A stretch of DNA of 64,000 nucleotides, taken from contig NZ_CP021646.1 of the NCBI RefSeq assembly GCF_002208135.1, positions 37,501 through 101,500 of the forward strand, read 5' to 3'. Below are positions 24,874-34,981 of this stretch, piece by piece. The notes under the pieces were generated by a model. That model was not told the DNA's origin, did not search any database, and worked only from the letters and a program-made list of their open reading frames with translations. The translations under genes and the position numbers were made by a program. The stretch is from Pseudoalteromonas piscicida (lineage in GTDB: Bacteria; Pseudomonadota; Gammaproteobacteria; Enterobacterales; Alteromonadaceae). Each line of letters starts with the position of its first letter. Positions within the stretch are counted from its first letter, which is position 1.

Positions 24874-27800
24874 CTAACTTTGTTGGACCGTAGGCGAAGG
24901 TGCCTGAGTTGTTTGCTGTGGTTTTATTTGCAGAAGTTTGGCTTTTAGCTCATCAAAGTCAATGGGTTTAGTGAGGTAGTCATCCATACCAGCAGCTAGG
25001 CATTTCTCTCGATCACCTTGCATCGCGTTGGCGGTGAGTGCAACGATCACGCTATCCTGATGAGTTTTTCCGGCAACACCTTGGCGGATTTGCTGTGCTG
25101 CCTGATAACCATCCATTACCGGCATCTGGCAGTCCATTAGAATTACATCGTAAGGTTTTCTAGATGATTGCAAGTGTGCAAGTGCTAACTCTCCATTTTC
25201 TTGGCAGACCACTTCTGCGCCTAAGCGTTCTAGCATAGTCATCGCAACAGTTTGGTTTATCCGATTATCCTCCACCAATAAGATTGAGCATTCTGACAGG
25301 AGCTCAGAACTGATAGGTGAGTCGGTTTTGACTGGTTTCGGCTTGTTTGGATCTTGGTAGTCGGAATTGAATACATGCAGTGCTGCGTATGGGGTAATGG
25401 GATAGTAGACCCGCTCACAAGAGGAAAATAGCGAGAGCGTTTCGCTACTTTGCTCTTCAACGGCAACCGCATGAACAATCTGTTGTTGTGTTAGCTGTGT
25501 TTTGAGTGCTTGTTGCTTTTTTCGCGGCGCGGCATTGAGTAACTTGGCATCCAAAATAACAGCAAGATGTGAGGATGGTTGTTGCAGTTGTGTCATGAGC
25601 ATATCAAGTTGCTGTACGTGTAAGCACGTGATATGCCAAGGCTTCAGTAGTTTACTGTAGTTTGCATTGCTATCGGTAAATACATATAGCGTTGAATTAT
25701 CAGACTTTTCGTGCATGGTAATGGGTTGAGCTGCTGTCAGTAGCACATTACATGAAAACGTGCTGCCCACCTGTTCTTTACTAAATGCTTGTAGGTCACC
25801 ACCGAGCAGTTGAGACAATTGCTTTGCAATGGTGAGACCAAGCCCTGTGCCGCCGTATTGTCTAGTGGTTGATAAATCTGCTTGGGTAAATGAATCAAAA
25901 ACTTTATTGAGTTTTTCCTTTGAAATACCAATGCCAGTATCTTCTACACTGCACCATAACCGAGTTTGATCCCCTGTTTGTTCGGTATGACAACTTAATG
26001 TCACTGAACCATCATGGGTGAATTTAATCGCATTGCTCAACAAATTATTAAGGATTTGTTTGAGGCGATTGGGGTCAGTTTGCGCGGTATGGACTTTCAT
26101 GCCTGATAAATCGATATGTAGTTGGTTATTGTTGGCATCTGCAGCACGTACAAAGCCTGACAACATATTACTTAGCATTTCGATAAGATCGAACTCGACA
26201 AATTCTATCGTTAGCTTACCAGCCTCAATTTTGGAAAAGTCGAGAATGTCGTTAATGATGGTTAGTAATGACTTCGCTGAACTATGTGCTAGTGACAGTT
26301 GATGTTGCTGAGTTGTGGTGAGTTGTGAGTGCATGACGAGCTCAACCATACCCATTACACCATTGAGTGGGGTGCGTATCTCATGACTCATACTGGCCAA
26401 AAATTCGGCTTTCATTTTGGCGGATTGTTCTGCTAAGTCTTTATCAATGATGGCTTGGTTTTTCGCTTTTTGATGGGCTTTATTGATAAAAAGGCTCCCC
26501 AACATGGCGGCGATAGACTTCATTAAACGGATATCGCTTTGACCCCAAGCTGGACTCACGACGTCGTACTCTGCACAAAGAACGCCTAAGGGTTGATTTT
26601 TATGACTGATAGGGCAGCAAAGCATCGCCTTAATTTCAAAAGGTTCAAGGTAAGTTGTGGTGAGGGCCATCGTTGCAGGGTGGTTTTCTGCTTGCTCTGC
26701 TGCAATTATTTGGTCACTCTCAATCCCATTGAAAAACGCTGGCGCCATTGCTTTTCGCCAAGGGGGAAAGTGTATTAAGTTATCCATTGCTGCATTTGAA
26801 AAACACACTGGGATCAGCTGGTTTTTATCCTCATTAAATTGCCAAATGCTCACTTTATTAACCTCCACTCCTTTTTTGCAGGTATCTGCACAGAGTGTGA
26901 GTGCCTTATTAAGATGGTTATTTAGGATGGCTTCGTGAGAGCTCAAATAGGCTAGGAGCTCATTATTTTTGGCGAATTTATCATGTTCCATCTCCATGAT
27001 TTTGCGTTTATGAATATTTTGAATGGAACCAAAAATGTGAGTAGTGCGTTTGCCGCGGCGAACAGCGCGTGCTTTCACTAGCACCCATAAGTCATCCATA
27101 TTTTGGGTTTGGATGATAAACTCTTCTTCGAACTCATTGCCTGTTTTTATCAGGTCATCAACACGGTCTTGCAAGCGCTTTCTGTGCAAACCTGCTTTGA
27201 AAAACTCAGTAGTATTCATCCAAGTGGGCTGAAATTGTCTTGGCACGCAAAAAATGCTGCGGGTGACGTCCGACCAAATAATATCGCGCGTATTGACGTC
27301 AATCTCCCATGCACCAACTTCTGCGAGTATGCCCATATTAGTAAGTGATAAGGCATTGCGTTGAAGTTGCGATAGCAGTCGAGTGATAAAGATAAATGCG
27401 GCAATAAAGATGATAATCAGCGCGATGATAGCCAAGCGAAAAGGCCATACCGCGGTTGCCGCTGGTTGCCAGCCAATGCGAGGTACTGCGTAGAGTTCCC
27501 ATTCACCGGAGGGCACGTTAACACTAAATGCGATGGGGGCAAGCGAGTGGATATTGCTGTTGCCATAAAAGTAATCTCCTTCTCGGCCTTTGCCATCGAC
27601 ACCTTGAATCGCAATCAGATATTGACTTTCTAATGCGGTAAAGTTTGCTTGTTGATACAGGCTATCCATATCGAGCACGACAGAGAGCAATCCCCAGAAG
27701 TGAGCTTTGTCAGTGTAGACTGGAACTCTTGCGATTAAGCCTGTGCCTCCTTGAAGCAACTCTAGCGGACCCGCCATCACGATTTCGCGACTCTCTTTGG

Positions 27801-28230
27801 CGAGTAATGCACCGTATTTTTGCGTCGGATGGGTTTGATAGTCTAGGCCTATGGCTTTTTCATTGCCTTTCAAAGGGTGAATATAATCGAGCTGCATATC
27901 TGGGGCCGCCCCGATATTGCGAAGGATTTGGCTACTATCGAATAAGGGTTTTGCGAGCTGTTCGAAGCGAGCTTGAGATAGCTCTGATTGACCGGAAAGG
28001 GCGATGCCTAGCCCTCTAACAAGTTGTACATTTTTTGCCAGAATACCTTCTATCTTGGTGCGGTATACATTCACTTCTTCGGTCGAGCGGCTCTTTTCTA
28101 TCGCGACTAAGCGGCGATAGTTTACTTGATCGACATACCACGCCACCGCGATAATCACGACGAGCAGAAGCCAGAAGCTATATTTCACAAAGCGAAACTT
28201 AAGCGGTGATGTCGATAGTTCGGAGATCAT
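24874..28230 (-). CDS. CHASE-PAS-GAF hybrid sensor histidine kinase
   Basis: A 1118-residue inner-membrane sensor. The first membrane helix is at about residues 15-32. A periplasmic CHASE domain follows (about 70-255, with PVYTDKAHFWGLLSVVLDMD), then a second helix (about 265-288). After these come a PAS domain (~295-410), GAF (~430-595), HisKA with phospho-acceptor His616 in SMSHEIRTPLNG, and HATPase with DTGIGISKEKL and GGTGLGLTIAKQL. A degenerate receiver-like stretch precedes a C-terminal receiver with Asp1033 in ILMDCQMPVMDG. A phosphorelay partner with an HPt domain is not in the window. The signal is unknown; CHASE domains bind small extracellular ligands. Confidence 0.94.
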   Translation of the reverse strand: MISELSTSPLKFRFVKYSFWLLLVVIIAVAWYVDQVNYRRLVAIEKSRSTEEVNVYRTKIEGILAKNVQLVRGLGIALSGQSELSQARFEQLAKPLFDSSQILRNIGAAPDMQLDYIHPLKGNEKAIGLDYQTHPTQKYGALLAKESREIVMAGPLELLQGGTGLIARVPVYTDKAHFWGLLSVVLDMDSLYQQANFTALESQYLIAIQGVDGKGREGDYFYGNSNIHSLAPIAFSVNVPSGEWELYAVPRIGWQPAATAVWPFRLAIIALIIIFIAAFIFITRLLSQLQRNALSLTNMGILAEVGAWEIDVNTRDIIWSDVTRSIFCVPRQFQPTWMNTTEFFKAGLHRKRLQDRVDDLIKTGNEFEEEFIIQTQNMDDLWVLVKARAVRRGKRTTHIFGSIQNIHKRKIMEMEHDKFAKNNELLAYLSSHEAILNNHLNKALTLCADTCKKGVEVNKVSIWQFNEDKNQLIPVCFSNAAMDNLIHFPPWRKAMAPAFFNGIESDQIIAAEQAENHPATMALTTTYLEPFEIKAMLCCPISHKNQPLGVLCAEYDVVSPAWGQSDIRLMKSIAAMLGSLFINKAHQKAKNQAIIDKDLAEQSAKMKAEFLASMSHEIRTPLNGVMGMVELVMHSQLTTTQQHQLSLAHSSAKSLLTIINDILDFSKIEAGKLTIEFVEFDLIEMLSNMLSGFVRAADANNNQLHIDLSGMKVHTAQTDPNRLKQILNNLLSNAIKFTHDGSVTLSCHTEQTGDQTRLWCSVEDTGIGISKEKLNKVFDSFTQADLSTTRQYGGTGLGLTIAKQLSQLLGGDLQAFSKEQVGSTFSCNVLLTAAQPITMHEKSDNSTLYVFTDSNANYSKLLKPWHITCLHVQQLDMLMTQLQQPSSHLAVILDAKLLNAAPRKKQQALKTQLTQQQIVHAVAVEEQSSETLSLFSSCERVYYPITPYAALHVFNSDYQDPNKPKPVKTDSPISSELLSECSILLVEDNRINQTVAMTMLERLGAEVVCQENGELALAHLQSSRKPYDVILMDCQMPVMDGYQAAQQIRQGVAGKTHQDSVIVALTANAMQGDREKCLAAGMDDYLTKPIDFDELKAKLLQIKPQQTTQAPSPTVQQS

Positions 28231-28419
28231 GGTGCTTCTGTGTTGAAGACGATGATTTAACTATAGTTCAGTCCTCGCAAATCGAAATCTAATTAAACAA
28301 AATAAAATGCTTTAACTTGATTGTCTTATAACTGTGACAAAGTCGAGAATATTGGTTTATTAGCCAATGACATGCTATATGTTCTAGGCATAAATTAGCG
28401 CTGGATACATTGTTGAAGG

Positions 28420-30720
28420 ATGGTCATGTTTACTTGGATTAAACGAATAGTTGTCGTTCTGCTGTTATTGGTATTGCTTGGAACTGCGAGCATATATGGC
28501 TTGCTTGCGTTGAGTTTGCCCGCATTGGATGGTAAAGGAAGTACATCGAAGATAGATAATACAGTAACGGTAGCGCGCGATGCCATGGGGCAAGCTGTGG
28601 TGTCGGCTGACACCCGAGCCGATGCATCGTATGGATTAGGTTTTGCGCATGGTCAGGACCGTTTCTTTCAAATGGACTTGCTGCGTCGCAATGCCGCAGG
28701 TGAGTTGAGTGAGTTATTTGGCGCGGCGGCAATTGACCTTGATGAAAGCATGCGTTTCCATCAATTCAGAAAACGGGCAAAGCTTATCGTGATGTCCTTA
28801 CCAGAGGCGCATAGGCAAATCCTTGAGCGTTACACACAAGGGGTGAACGATGGGCGAGTACAATCTGGTTTCACCAGTTTTGAATATCTGCTTCTAGGTG
28901 CAACTCCTGCACCATGGCAACCAGAAGACAGTTTACTCGCTATTTTTAGCATGTATCTAGACTTGCAAGCGGGTACTTATGAACGCGATGAAACGCTAAT
29001 TGCCCTTAAGCAGCAATATGGACAAGGTATGCTCGATTTTATCTTGCAGCCCAGTCAATATCAGGCTGCTTTAGATAACAGTGTACTTACGGCATCGCCG
29101 GTCACTATTCCTGTACTACAGCAGCAAATCGTGCAAGCTCAGCCATCACATATTGCCGATGTACCGCTCTATGGCAGTAATAATTGGGCGGTAACCGGTG
29201 CGCTCACGAAGACCGGGGCGGCAATGCTATCCGACGATATGCACCTTGGCTTAAATGTGCCGTCGATTTGGTATCGCGCCCAGCTTAATTATCAGGAACA
29301 AGGCAGTGCAATTCAGGTAACTGGGGTGTCGTTACCGGGCGCTCCTGCCATTGTTGTTGGGAGTAATAATCGTATAGCGTGGGGGTTCACCAATGGTTAT
29401 TTAGATACTGCCGATTGGATTGAGCTCGACGCAGACGCCAAGACGCAGTTCATCGCCGAAGAAATTAAACTGCCAGACGGTGCAAGCCATACTTATCAAT
29501 TGGAAATGAGCGCATTCGGTCCTGTCAAACAACTTGGAGATAAAAAGCTAGCGCTGAGCTGGGTTGCTCATCAATCCTATGCGGTAAACTTAGAGCTGGT
29601 GCAACTTGAGCGATTGACCGAAGTTCAGCAAGCAACAGCACATGCTAAAAAGGTGGGGATCCCAGTACAAAACTTGATGGTGGTAGACAGCAAAGGGGCA
29701 GCCGCTTGGACACTGATGGGGGCTATTCCTGCACGCAAAATGGCTCATGACACGGCTTTAAAAGCAGATGAATATGAGCAAGCGTGGCAGAACAACGAAC
29801 AAGTTCGCCCGGTTGTGCAAAACCCTGAAAACGGCAAACTGTGGACGGCAAACTCTCGAGTGGTTTCGATAGCAGACAATCAAAGATTTGGTGACGGCGG
29901 CTATGCGTTAGGTGCACGCGCCGTGCAGATCCAAGAAGGACTTTTGGGTCAGCAACAATTTACGGAAGCGGATTTTTATCAGCTGCAATTGGACAATCAC
30001 GCCAAGTTTTTAGCGCCGTGGCACAAACACCTAGTATCCTTATTGCAGAATCAAAATTCCGCATCTTTTGAAAATGATATTTCGCTCCTTAATGACTGGC
30101 AGGCGTGTGCTTGTGCCGATTCTGTCGGTTACACTTTAGTGAAAGCCTACCGCAATGCACTGATCGACACACTTTACGCACCCTTGGAGCAGCACTTAAA
30201 CACGCAAAAATTGTCGCTGAAGCCGATTAAACGTTATCTTGAGCCTGGACTTTGGCAGCTTTTAACCGAGCAACCAAATAGCTGGTTAGGCGAACATGAT
30301 TCTTGGCTTGAGTTAGAACTGGCTGCTTACAAGCTTGCCAAGCAGCAACTTAGCGAAAGATATGGCAGTAATATGGCAGCTTGGCGTTGGGGGGATGTTA
30401 ATGCACTCAAGGTGCAGCATCCGTTCTCAAAACAAATACCAATGCTGAGTGGTTTATTAGATATGCCGACTGCACAGGCCTTTGGTGATACTTTTATGCC
30501 CGCAGTGCAAGGTAAGTCTTTCGGCGCGTCACAGCGCTTTATCGCACAACCCGGTCACTTAGAAAATGCGATTTTAACGGTTGCTGGTGGACAAAGTGGA
30601 CATCCGCTATCACCGTTTTATCGGTCTGGCTTTGCTGATTATGTCAAAGGGGAAAATACCCCCTTATTACCTAGCGAATTAACCCACCAGATAGTGATTA
30701 CGCCAATTTCGTCTAAGTAA
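28420..30720 (+). CDS. Penicillin acylase family (Ntn-hydrolase)
   Basis: A 766-residue N-terminal-nucleophile amidohydrolase. A hydrophobic N-terminal anchor or signal lies at residues 8-30. The alpha chain includes GLGFAHGQDRFFQMDLLRR. The autocatalytic cleavage site gives Ser253 (in YGSNNWAVTG) as the new N-terminal nucleophile of the beta chain. Homologues hydrolyse beta-lactams or acyl-homoserine lactones, so quorum quenching is possible but not shown. It is divergent from the sensor kinase gene. Confidence 0.92.
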   Translation: MVMFTWIKRIVVVLLLLVLLGTASIYGLLALSLPALDGKGSTSKIDNTVTVARDAMGQAVVSADTRADASYGLGFAHGQDRFFQMDLLRRNAAGELSELFGAAAIDLDESMRFHQFRKRAKLIVMSLPEAHRQILERYTQGVNDGRVQSGFTSFEYLLLGATPAPWQPEDSLLAIFSMYLDLQAGTYERDETLIALKQQYGQGMLDFILQPSQYQAALDNSVLTASPVTIPVLQQQIVQAQPSHIADVPLYGSNNWAVTGALTKTGAAMLSDDMHLGLNVPSIWYRAQLNYQEQGSAIQVTGVSLPGAPAIVVGSNNRIAWGFTNGYLDTADWIELDADAKTQFIAEEIKLPDGASHTYQLEMSAFGPVKQLGDKKLALSWVAHQSYAVNLELVQLERLTEVQQATAHAKKVGIPVQNLMVVDSKGAAAWTLMGAIPARKMAHDTALKADEYEQAWQNNEQVRPVVQNPENGKLWTANSRVVSIADNQRFGDGGYALGARAVQIQEGLLGQQQFTEADFYQLQLDNHAKFLAPWHKHLVSLLQNQNSASFENDISLLNDWQACACADSVGYTLVKAYRNALIDTLYAPLEQHLNTQKLSLKPIKRYLEPGLWQLLTEQPNSWLGEHDSWLELELAAYKLAKQQLSERYGSNMAAWRWGDVNALKVQHPFSKQIPMLSGLLDMPTAQAFGDTFMPAVQGKSFGASQRFIAQPGHLENAILTVAGGQSGHPLSPFYRSGFADYVKGENTPLLPSELTHQIVITPISSK

Positions 30721-30740
30721 AACCGATATAGTGGACTTAT

Positions 30741-30763
30741 GAGGGAGTTTAGCTAACTCCCTC
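30741..30763. terminator. Bidirectional hairpin overlapping the diguanylate cyclase stop
   Basis: Perfect arms GAGGGAGTT and AACTCCCTC flank a 5-base loop. The hairpin covers the last codons of the minus-strand cyclase gene and ends the acylase transcript. Confidence 0.6.
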
Positions 30764-31819
30764 CGATACGCGCAAAATTGGTGCTGCAGTAATGCGGTTG
30801 CGTCCTGAATGTTTACTGTCATAAAGCGCTGCATCTGCATGCTGAATGACGACTTCAAAAGATTGACTGGGGTCCCAACTCGCAACGCCAAAACTCATAG
30901 TGACCTTAAGGATTTCGTTTTCAAAGCTTGTGACTTCAATGGCTCGCCGTAACTTTTCCATACGCTGCATTGCTTCTCCGCTAGAACAAGGTGCCAACAC
31001 GATTAAAAACTCTTCACCGCCCCAACGGACGGCAATATCCGCAGGGTGAATATGTGATTTAATCGTTTCGGCCACGCATTTTAAAATTTGATCTCCTTTG
31101 TCATGGCCAAAGGTGTCATTGATTTTTTTGAAGTGGTCAATATCCGCCATCACCAAGCATAAAGGAGAGTGAGTGGAGATGCAGTTTTCTTTAGCATGGG
31201 TGATTAACTCGCGCGCATAGCGCCGGTTGAACATTTGTGTGAGCGGGTCGTGTGCAGCGAGTTCCTCTAATTTGTCCCTTTGTTGCACCGTCATTTTGCG
31301 TATGTGGCTGATCGTGTAGATCATTGGAATGCCACATATGAGCACATTGGCAAAATGTACATAGGGAATTAACTGTTGATAGCGATATTGATAGGCAATA
31401 TCACCAAACAATAATTCTAAGACTGCGAATAGCGTGATGAGCACTACGGAATAAATAACGGCATTACGTAATCTGAGTTGGTAATCTAGCAGCATGAGGC
31501 AAGACACTGTCCAGAGATAGTATTGAAATCCGAGTGACATGCCTAAATAGGCACATACCAGTGTTGCATGTATGGCGACTTCAAGACAGAAAACCCGCAG
31601 TGCAATAGAGGGCTTGTTGGCATCAATGAGTTTAATGCCAGCGTACCACATCAGCACGCTACCTACGTTTACCAAAGCAAGTATGGTCACCTCTAAATGC
31701 CAGAAAACACCAATAAGCCCAGTGTGGAGCCACATACAATACACAGCCACACGTCGTAATAATGCAAATTTTAATGCTTCTACTTGGTCTGGTTTGCTAT
31801 AAGGGTGGTATTTAGTCAA
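30749..31819 (-). CDS. Membrane-bound diguanylate cyclase
   Basis: A 356-residue protein. About six membrane helices fill residues 20-190. A GGDEF domain follows with DPLTQMFNRRYARELI, DIDHFKKINDTFGHDKGDQIL and the active-site signature RWGGEEF. It should make c-di-GMP. The feedback I-site (RxxD, four residues before the invariant Arg) reads HPAD, so product inhibition may be lost. The N-terminal membrane sensor is not assigned to a named family. Confidence 0.93.
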   Translation of the reverse strand: MTKYHPYSKPDQVEALKFALLRRVAVYCMWLHTGLIGVFWHLEVTILALVNVGSVLMWYAGIKLIDANKPSIALRVFCLEVAIHATLVCAYLGMSLGFQYYLWTVSCLMLLDYQLRLRNAVIYSVVLITLFAVLELLFGDIAYQYRYQQLIPYVHFANVLICGIPMIYTISHIRKMTVQQRDKLEELAAHDPLTQMFNRRYARELITHAKENCISTHSPLCLVMADIDHFKKINDTFGHDKGDQILKCVAETIKSHIHPADIAVRWGGEEFLIVLAPCSSGEAMQRMEKLRRAIEVTSFENEILKVTMSFGVASWDPSQSFEVVIQHADAALYDSKHSGRNRITAAPILRVSEGVS

Positions 31820-31976
31820 ACGTAAGCTCTTGTGGTATTCACAATAGAATAAGTATAGAAGCTCTATTTTGATTTGCTGTTTATTTGGCCTAAGCTCAGG
31901 TTATTCGCTCAGCATTCAGCAAGGTTCGCTGTAGTAGAGTGAGAGATAGTTAGATAACATAAGCTTTGGAGTTGAT

Positions 31977-33503
31977 ATGTCTATAGAAAAAGCGCGGATC
32001 ACGCTATGTAACCTAGAAAAGTCCGACTACGATCAGGTCAAATCATTAATGGACGAAGCTTACCCTGATCTCGGTGGTGCGTGGCCTAGTCATACGATAT
32101 TTAGGTTGATTGACCAGTTTCCTGAGGGACAGATCGGTGTAAAAGACGGTGACCGTCTCGTCGGTATTGCACTTAGTGTTCAAGTTGACTATCAAACCTT
32201 TTCTAATCCGCATACCTATGAAGAGATTGTTGATGCGCATAGCCGAATTTTTAGTGATAGTAATGCCGATGCACTGTACGGACTTGATGTAGTAATAGCT
32301 AAAAGTCACCGTGGTCTACGCCTTGGTCGTCGACTTTATGATGCCCGCAAAGAGCTCTGTCGTCAGTACAACTTGCGCGCAATTTTAGCGGGTGGTCGTA
32401 TCCCGCTTTATAAGCAATTCCGTGGCAGTATGTCGCCAATGGAATATATAAACAAAGTCGATCATAAAGAATTACACGACCCCATTCTAAGCTTCCAACT
32501 TGCCAACGACTTCCAAGTAAAGCGACTGCTTAAACAATATCTGCCGGAAGATCAGGACTCCGAAGGCTATGCAACCCTACTTGAGTGGAATAACATTCTC
32601 TTCGAGCCTACCGATACCGTGATAGAAAGTAAGAAAACCATCGTCAGAGTGGGGGCGGTACAGTGGCAAATGCGCCGGGTGGAATCGGTAGAGGAGCTAA
32701 TGAAGCAGGTTGAGTATTTTGTGGACACGGTCTCGGATTACCAAAGTGACTTTATCCTGTTCCCTGAATTCTTCAACGCGCCACTAATGGGGCTTGGCAG
32801 CTATAGAAATCAGACCGAAGCTATCCGTGCATTGGCGACATATACTGAGCAGTTCAGAGCCGCCATGTCGCAAATGGCGATTGAGTACAATGCCAATATT
32901 ATTACCGGCTCTATGCCGCTACTTGAGGGCGACAAGCTCTACAACGTCAGTTATTTGTGCCACCGCTCCGGCAAGGTCGATGAACAGCGTAAAATTCATA
33001 TTACTCCTCACGAAGACTATGACTGGGTTATCAAGGGCGGTGATAAAATTGAGGTGTTTGATACGGATGCAGGTCGGGTAGGGATCCAAGTATGCTACGA
33101 CGTGGAGTTCCCAGAGTTATCGCGGATTATGGCTGAAAAAGGGTTGGATATTTTGTTTGTACCATTTTGGACTGACACAAAAAACAGTTACTTACGAGTC
33201 AGACACTGTGCGCAGGCGCGGGCGGTTGAAAACGAATGCTACGTCGTTATTGCAGGCAGTGTTGGCAACTTACCTCAGGTAGAAAGCCTAGATGTGCAGT
33301 ACGCGCAGTCAGCGGTGTTGACGCCGTCAGACTTTGCTTTTCCTCATGATGCCGCACTTAACGAAGCAACACCGAATACGGAAATGCTTTTATTCAGTGA
33401 CTTAGACTTAGATAAACTCAAAATATTGCATAGTGAAGGAACGGTGCGTAATTTACGAGACCGAAGGAAAGATTTGTATTCTGTGGAGCTGAAACAAAAA
33501 TAG
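31977..33503 (+). CDS. GNAT acetyltransferase-carbon-nitrogen hydrolase fusion
   Basis: A 508-residue two-domain protein. The N-terminal GNAT domain (~1-200) has the acetyl-CoA loop KSHRGLRLGRRLYDARKEL. The C-terminal nitrilase-superfamily domain (~215-500) has the catalytic triad Glu (LFPEFFNAP), Lys (KIHITPHE) and Cys (VCYDVEFPE). Such fusions are widespread but their substrate is unknown. The following sugE-like gene starts two bases after the stop, so the two form an operon. The start ATG follows GGAG. Confidence 0.93.
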   Translation: MSIEKARITLCNLEKSDYDQVKSLMDEAYPDLGGAWPSHTIFRLIDQFPEGQIGVKDGDRLVGIALSVQVDYQTFSNPHTYEEIVDAHSRIFSDSNADALYGLDVVIAKSHRGLRLGRRLYDARKELCRQYNLRAILAGGRIPLYKQFRGSMSPMEYINKVDHKELHDPILSFQLANDFQVKRLLKQYLPEDQDSEGYATLLEWNNILFEPTDTVIESKKTIVRVGAVQWQMRRVESVEELMKQVEYFVDTVSDYQSDFILFPEFFNAPLMGLGSYRNQTEAIRALATYTEQFRAAMSQMAIEYNANIITGSMPLLEGDKLYNVSYLCHRSGKVDEQRKIHITPHEDYDWVIKGGDKIEVFDTDAGRVGIQVCYDVEFPELSRIMAEKGLDILFVPFWTDTKNSYLRVRHCAQARAVENECYVVIAGSVGNLPQVESLDVQYAQSAVLTPSDFAFPHDAALNEATPNTEMLLFSDLDLDKLKILHSEGTVRNLRDRRKDLYSVELKQK

Positions 33504-33504
33504 T

Positions 33505-33819
33505 ATGGCGTGGGTTTATTTGATTATGGCTGGCCTGTTTGAAATTGGTTGGCCTGTGGGTCTGAAAATGGCCCAACAAGCTGATACGCGCTGGTTAGGC
33601 ATAGTGATAGCCGTTGGTTTTATGGCTTTGAGTGGATGGATGCTATGGCTAGCACAAAAGCAAATTCCACTGGGCACCTCATATGCTGTGTGGACGGGTA
33701 TTGGTGCGGCAGGCACATTCTTAGTGGGTATCTTTTTTTACGGTGACCCAAGTAGTTTTATGCGCTACTTGGGCGTTTTACTTATCATCAGTGGTGTGGT
33801 GGTACTTAAGTTAGCATAA
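33505..33819 (+). CDS. sugE: Small multidrug resistance family exporter, SugE/Gdx type
   Basis: A 104-residue protein with four membrane helices. It has the conserved membrane-embedded Glu in LIMAGLFEIGWPVGLKMAQ and the SugE/Gdx-like segment LGTSYAVWTGIGAAGTFLVG. Gdx subtypes export guanidinium and some quaternary ammonium ions. Placement directly behind a nitrilase/GNAT fusion hints at export of a nitrogen-rich product. No guanidine riboswitch was seen upstream. Confidence 0.9.
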   Translation: MAWVYLIMAGLFEIGWPVGLKMAQQADTRWLGIVIAVGFMALSGWMLWLAQKQIPLGTSYAVWTGIGAAGTFLVGIFFYGDPSSFMRYLGVLLIISGVVVLKLA

Positions 33820-34675
33820 CCAAAACAGCAGCGACGGCGATAAGTAACAGTCCCATTGAGTCACGCTTCTTTACCGGTGCTTTGAGCCATAAAAATGAGA
33901 TAAGCAAAGTGAAAAACACTTCGATTTGACCGAGTGTTTTTACGTAGGCTACATGCTCAAGGCTCATTGCGCTAAACCAACCTATAGAACCGATACAGCT
34001 GCTGACACTAATTGCTACTGTCAGTTTTCGACGTTGCCACAGTACGCGCCAAGAGTGTGGCTCTCGCATCATTATATAAATGCTCAACATCACAGTTTGG
34101 CAAACGAGCACCAACAGTAACACCCATGCTGCACTGTGAGGAAAAGGTAGACCCGATGCGATACTGGCTTCGCGAACCCAAAGTGAGGTGAGCGCGAAGC
34201 TTGTTCCGCAGGCGAGTCCTACAAGTGCGGTTTTACCATTGAAGGCTCGCAGGCTAAAACCACTCAATAACAACACGGCGATGGCGCCGATAAAGACACC
34301 AAACCAACCAAGTAAAGTTAAGTGTGAACCAAAAAAGAGTACGCCCAAAATTGCCGCTACGAGTGCCTCACTCTTCGCAAGTCCAGCACCTATGGCGTAA
34401 TTATTCTGCTTAAACAGCACCACCATTAGCCCCGTCGCGATGATCTGCATGATACTGGCACCTAGCACATAGGCTAGAAAGTCATCGTTAATGACGAGTG
34501 GCTCTGCGGGAGCGATATGGTAAAGGCTCCAAAGATATAACCCCGCGAGTGGGCTGGCTAATATAAACCGCGCCAAGGTGACGCTGGCTGTGGAGGCATT
34601 TTCACTCAATTTGCTTTGAAAGGCATTTCGCCAAGCCTGAGAAAAAGCAGCTAGTAAGGTGAACAAAATCCACAT
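33806..34675 (-). CDS. EamA-family (DMT) transporter
   Basis: A 289-residue membrane protein with about ten helices in two EamA repeats (WILFTLLAAFSQAWRNAFQSKL at the start). It is a small-molecule exporter of unknown substrate. Its 3' end overlaps the sugE-like gene by 14 bases tail to tail, so the two transcripts are complementary there. It differs clearly in sequence from the other EamA protein at 15453. Confidence 0.88.
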   Translation of the reverse strand: MWILFTLLAAFSQAWRNAFQSKLSENASTASVTLARFILASPLAGLYLWSLYHIAPAEPLVINDDFLAYVLGASIMQIIATGLMVVLFKQNNYAIGAGLAKSEALVAAILGVLFFGSHLTLLGWFGVFIGAIAVLLLSGFSLRAFNGKTALVGLACGTSFALTSLWVREASIASGLPFPHSAAWVLLLVLVCQTVMLSIYIMMREPHSWRVLWQRRKLTVAISVSSCIGSIGWFSAMSLEHVAYVKTLGQIEVFFTLLISFLWLKAPVKKRDSMGLLLIAVAAVLVMLT

Positions 34676-34981
34676 GAGAGGTGACTCTACAATGCTCGAA
34701 TGTGCATCAGCATAACGGATCGGAGCGAGTCTGAATAAATGAATTATCGTGATAGTGAAAATAATTCAATGTGTATTCAAGATGCTGGGTGACTTTTCTC
34801 TTGTGATTGGCGTACTGCGACAATTTGCCACATGGTCAATTTTCAATGTCACGATATGATTAAGGTCGATGCTACGAGGTTTGGCCATAGGTCTGAGTGT
34901 GTATACTGACTTATGGCTTCTCTTTTTTGATCTATTCTGTTTTACTGAACGTTAGTAATGAAAAGGTTAAAGGAGTATCTT
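34676..34981. other. Intergenic region without recognisable genes
   Basis: About 300 bases between the divergent EamA and MAPEG genes. No ORF with a convincing start, no hairpin and no repeat was seen. It must hold both promoters. Confidence 0.4.

Noticed and set aside
28420..30720. Acyl-homoserine-lactone acylase as a firm call
   Set aside because: The family also hydrolyses other amides; nothing visible decides the substrate.
31820..31976. Possible guanidine riboswitch before the GNAT-nitrilase/sugE operon
   Set aside because: None of the conserved guanidine-I, -II or -III motifs could be recognised.
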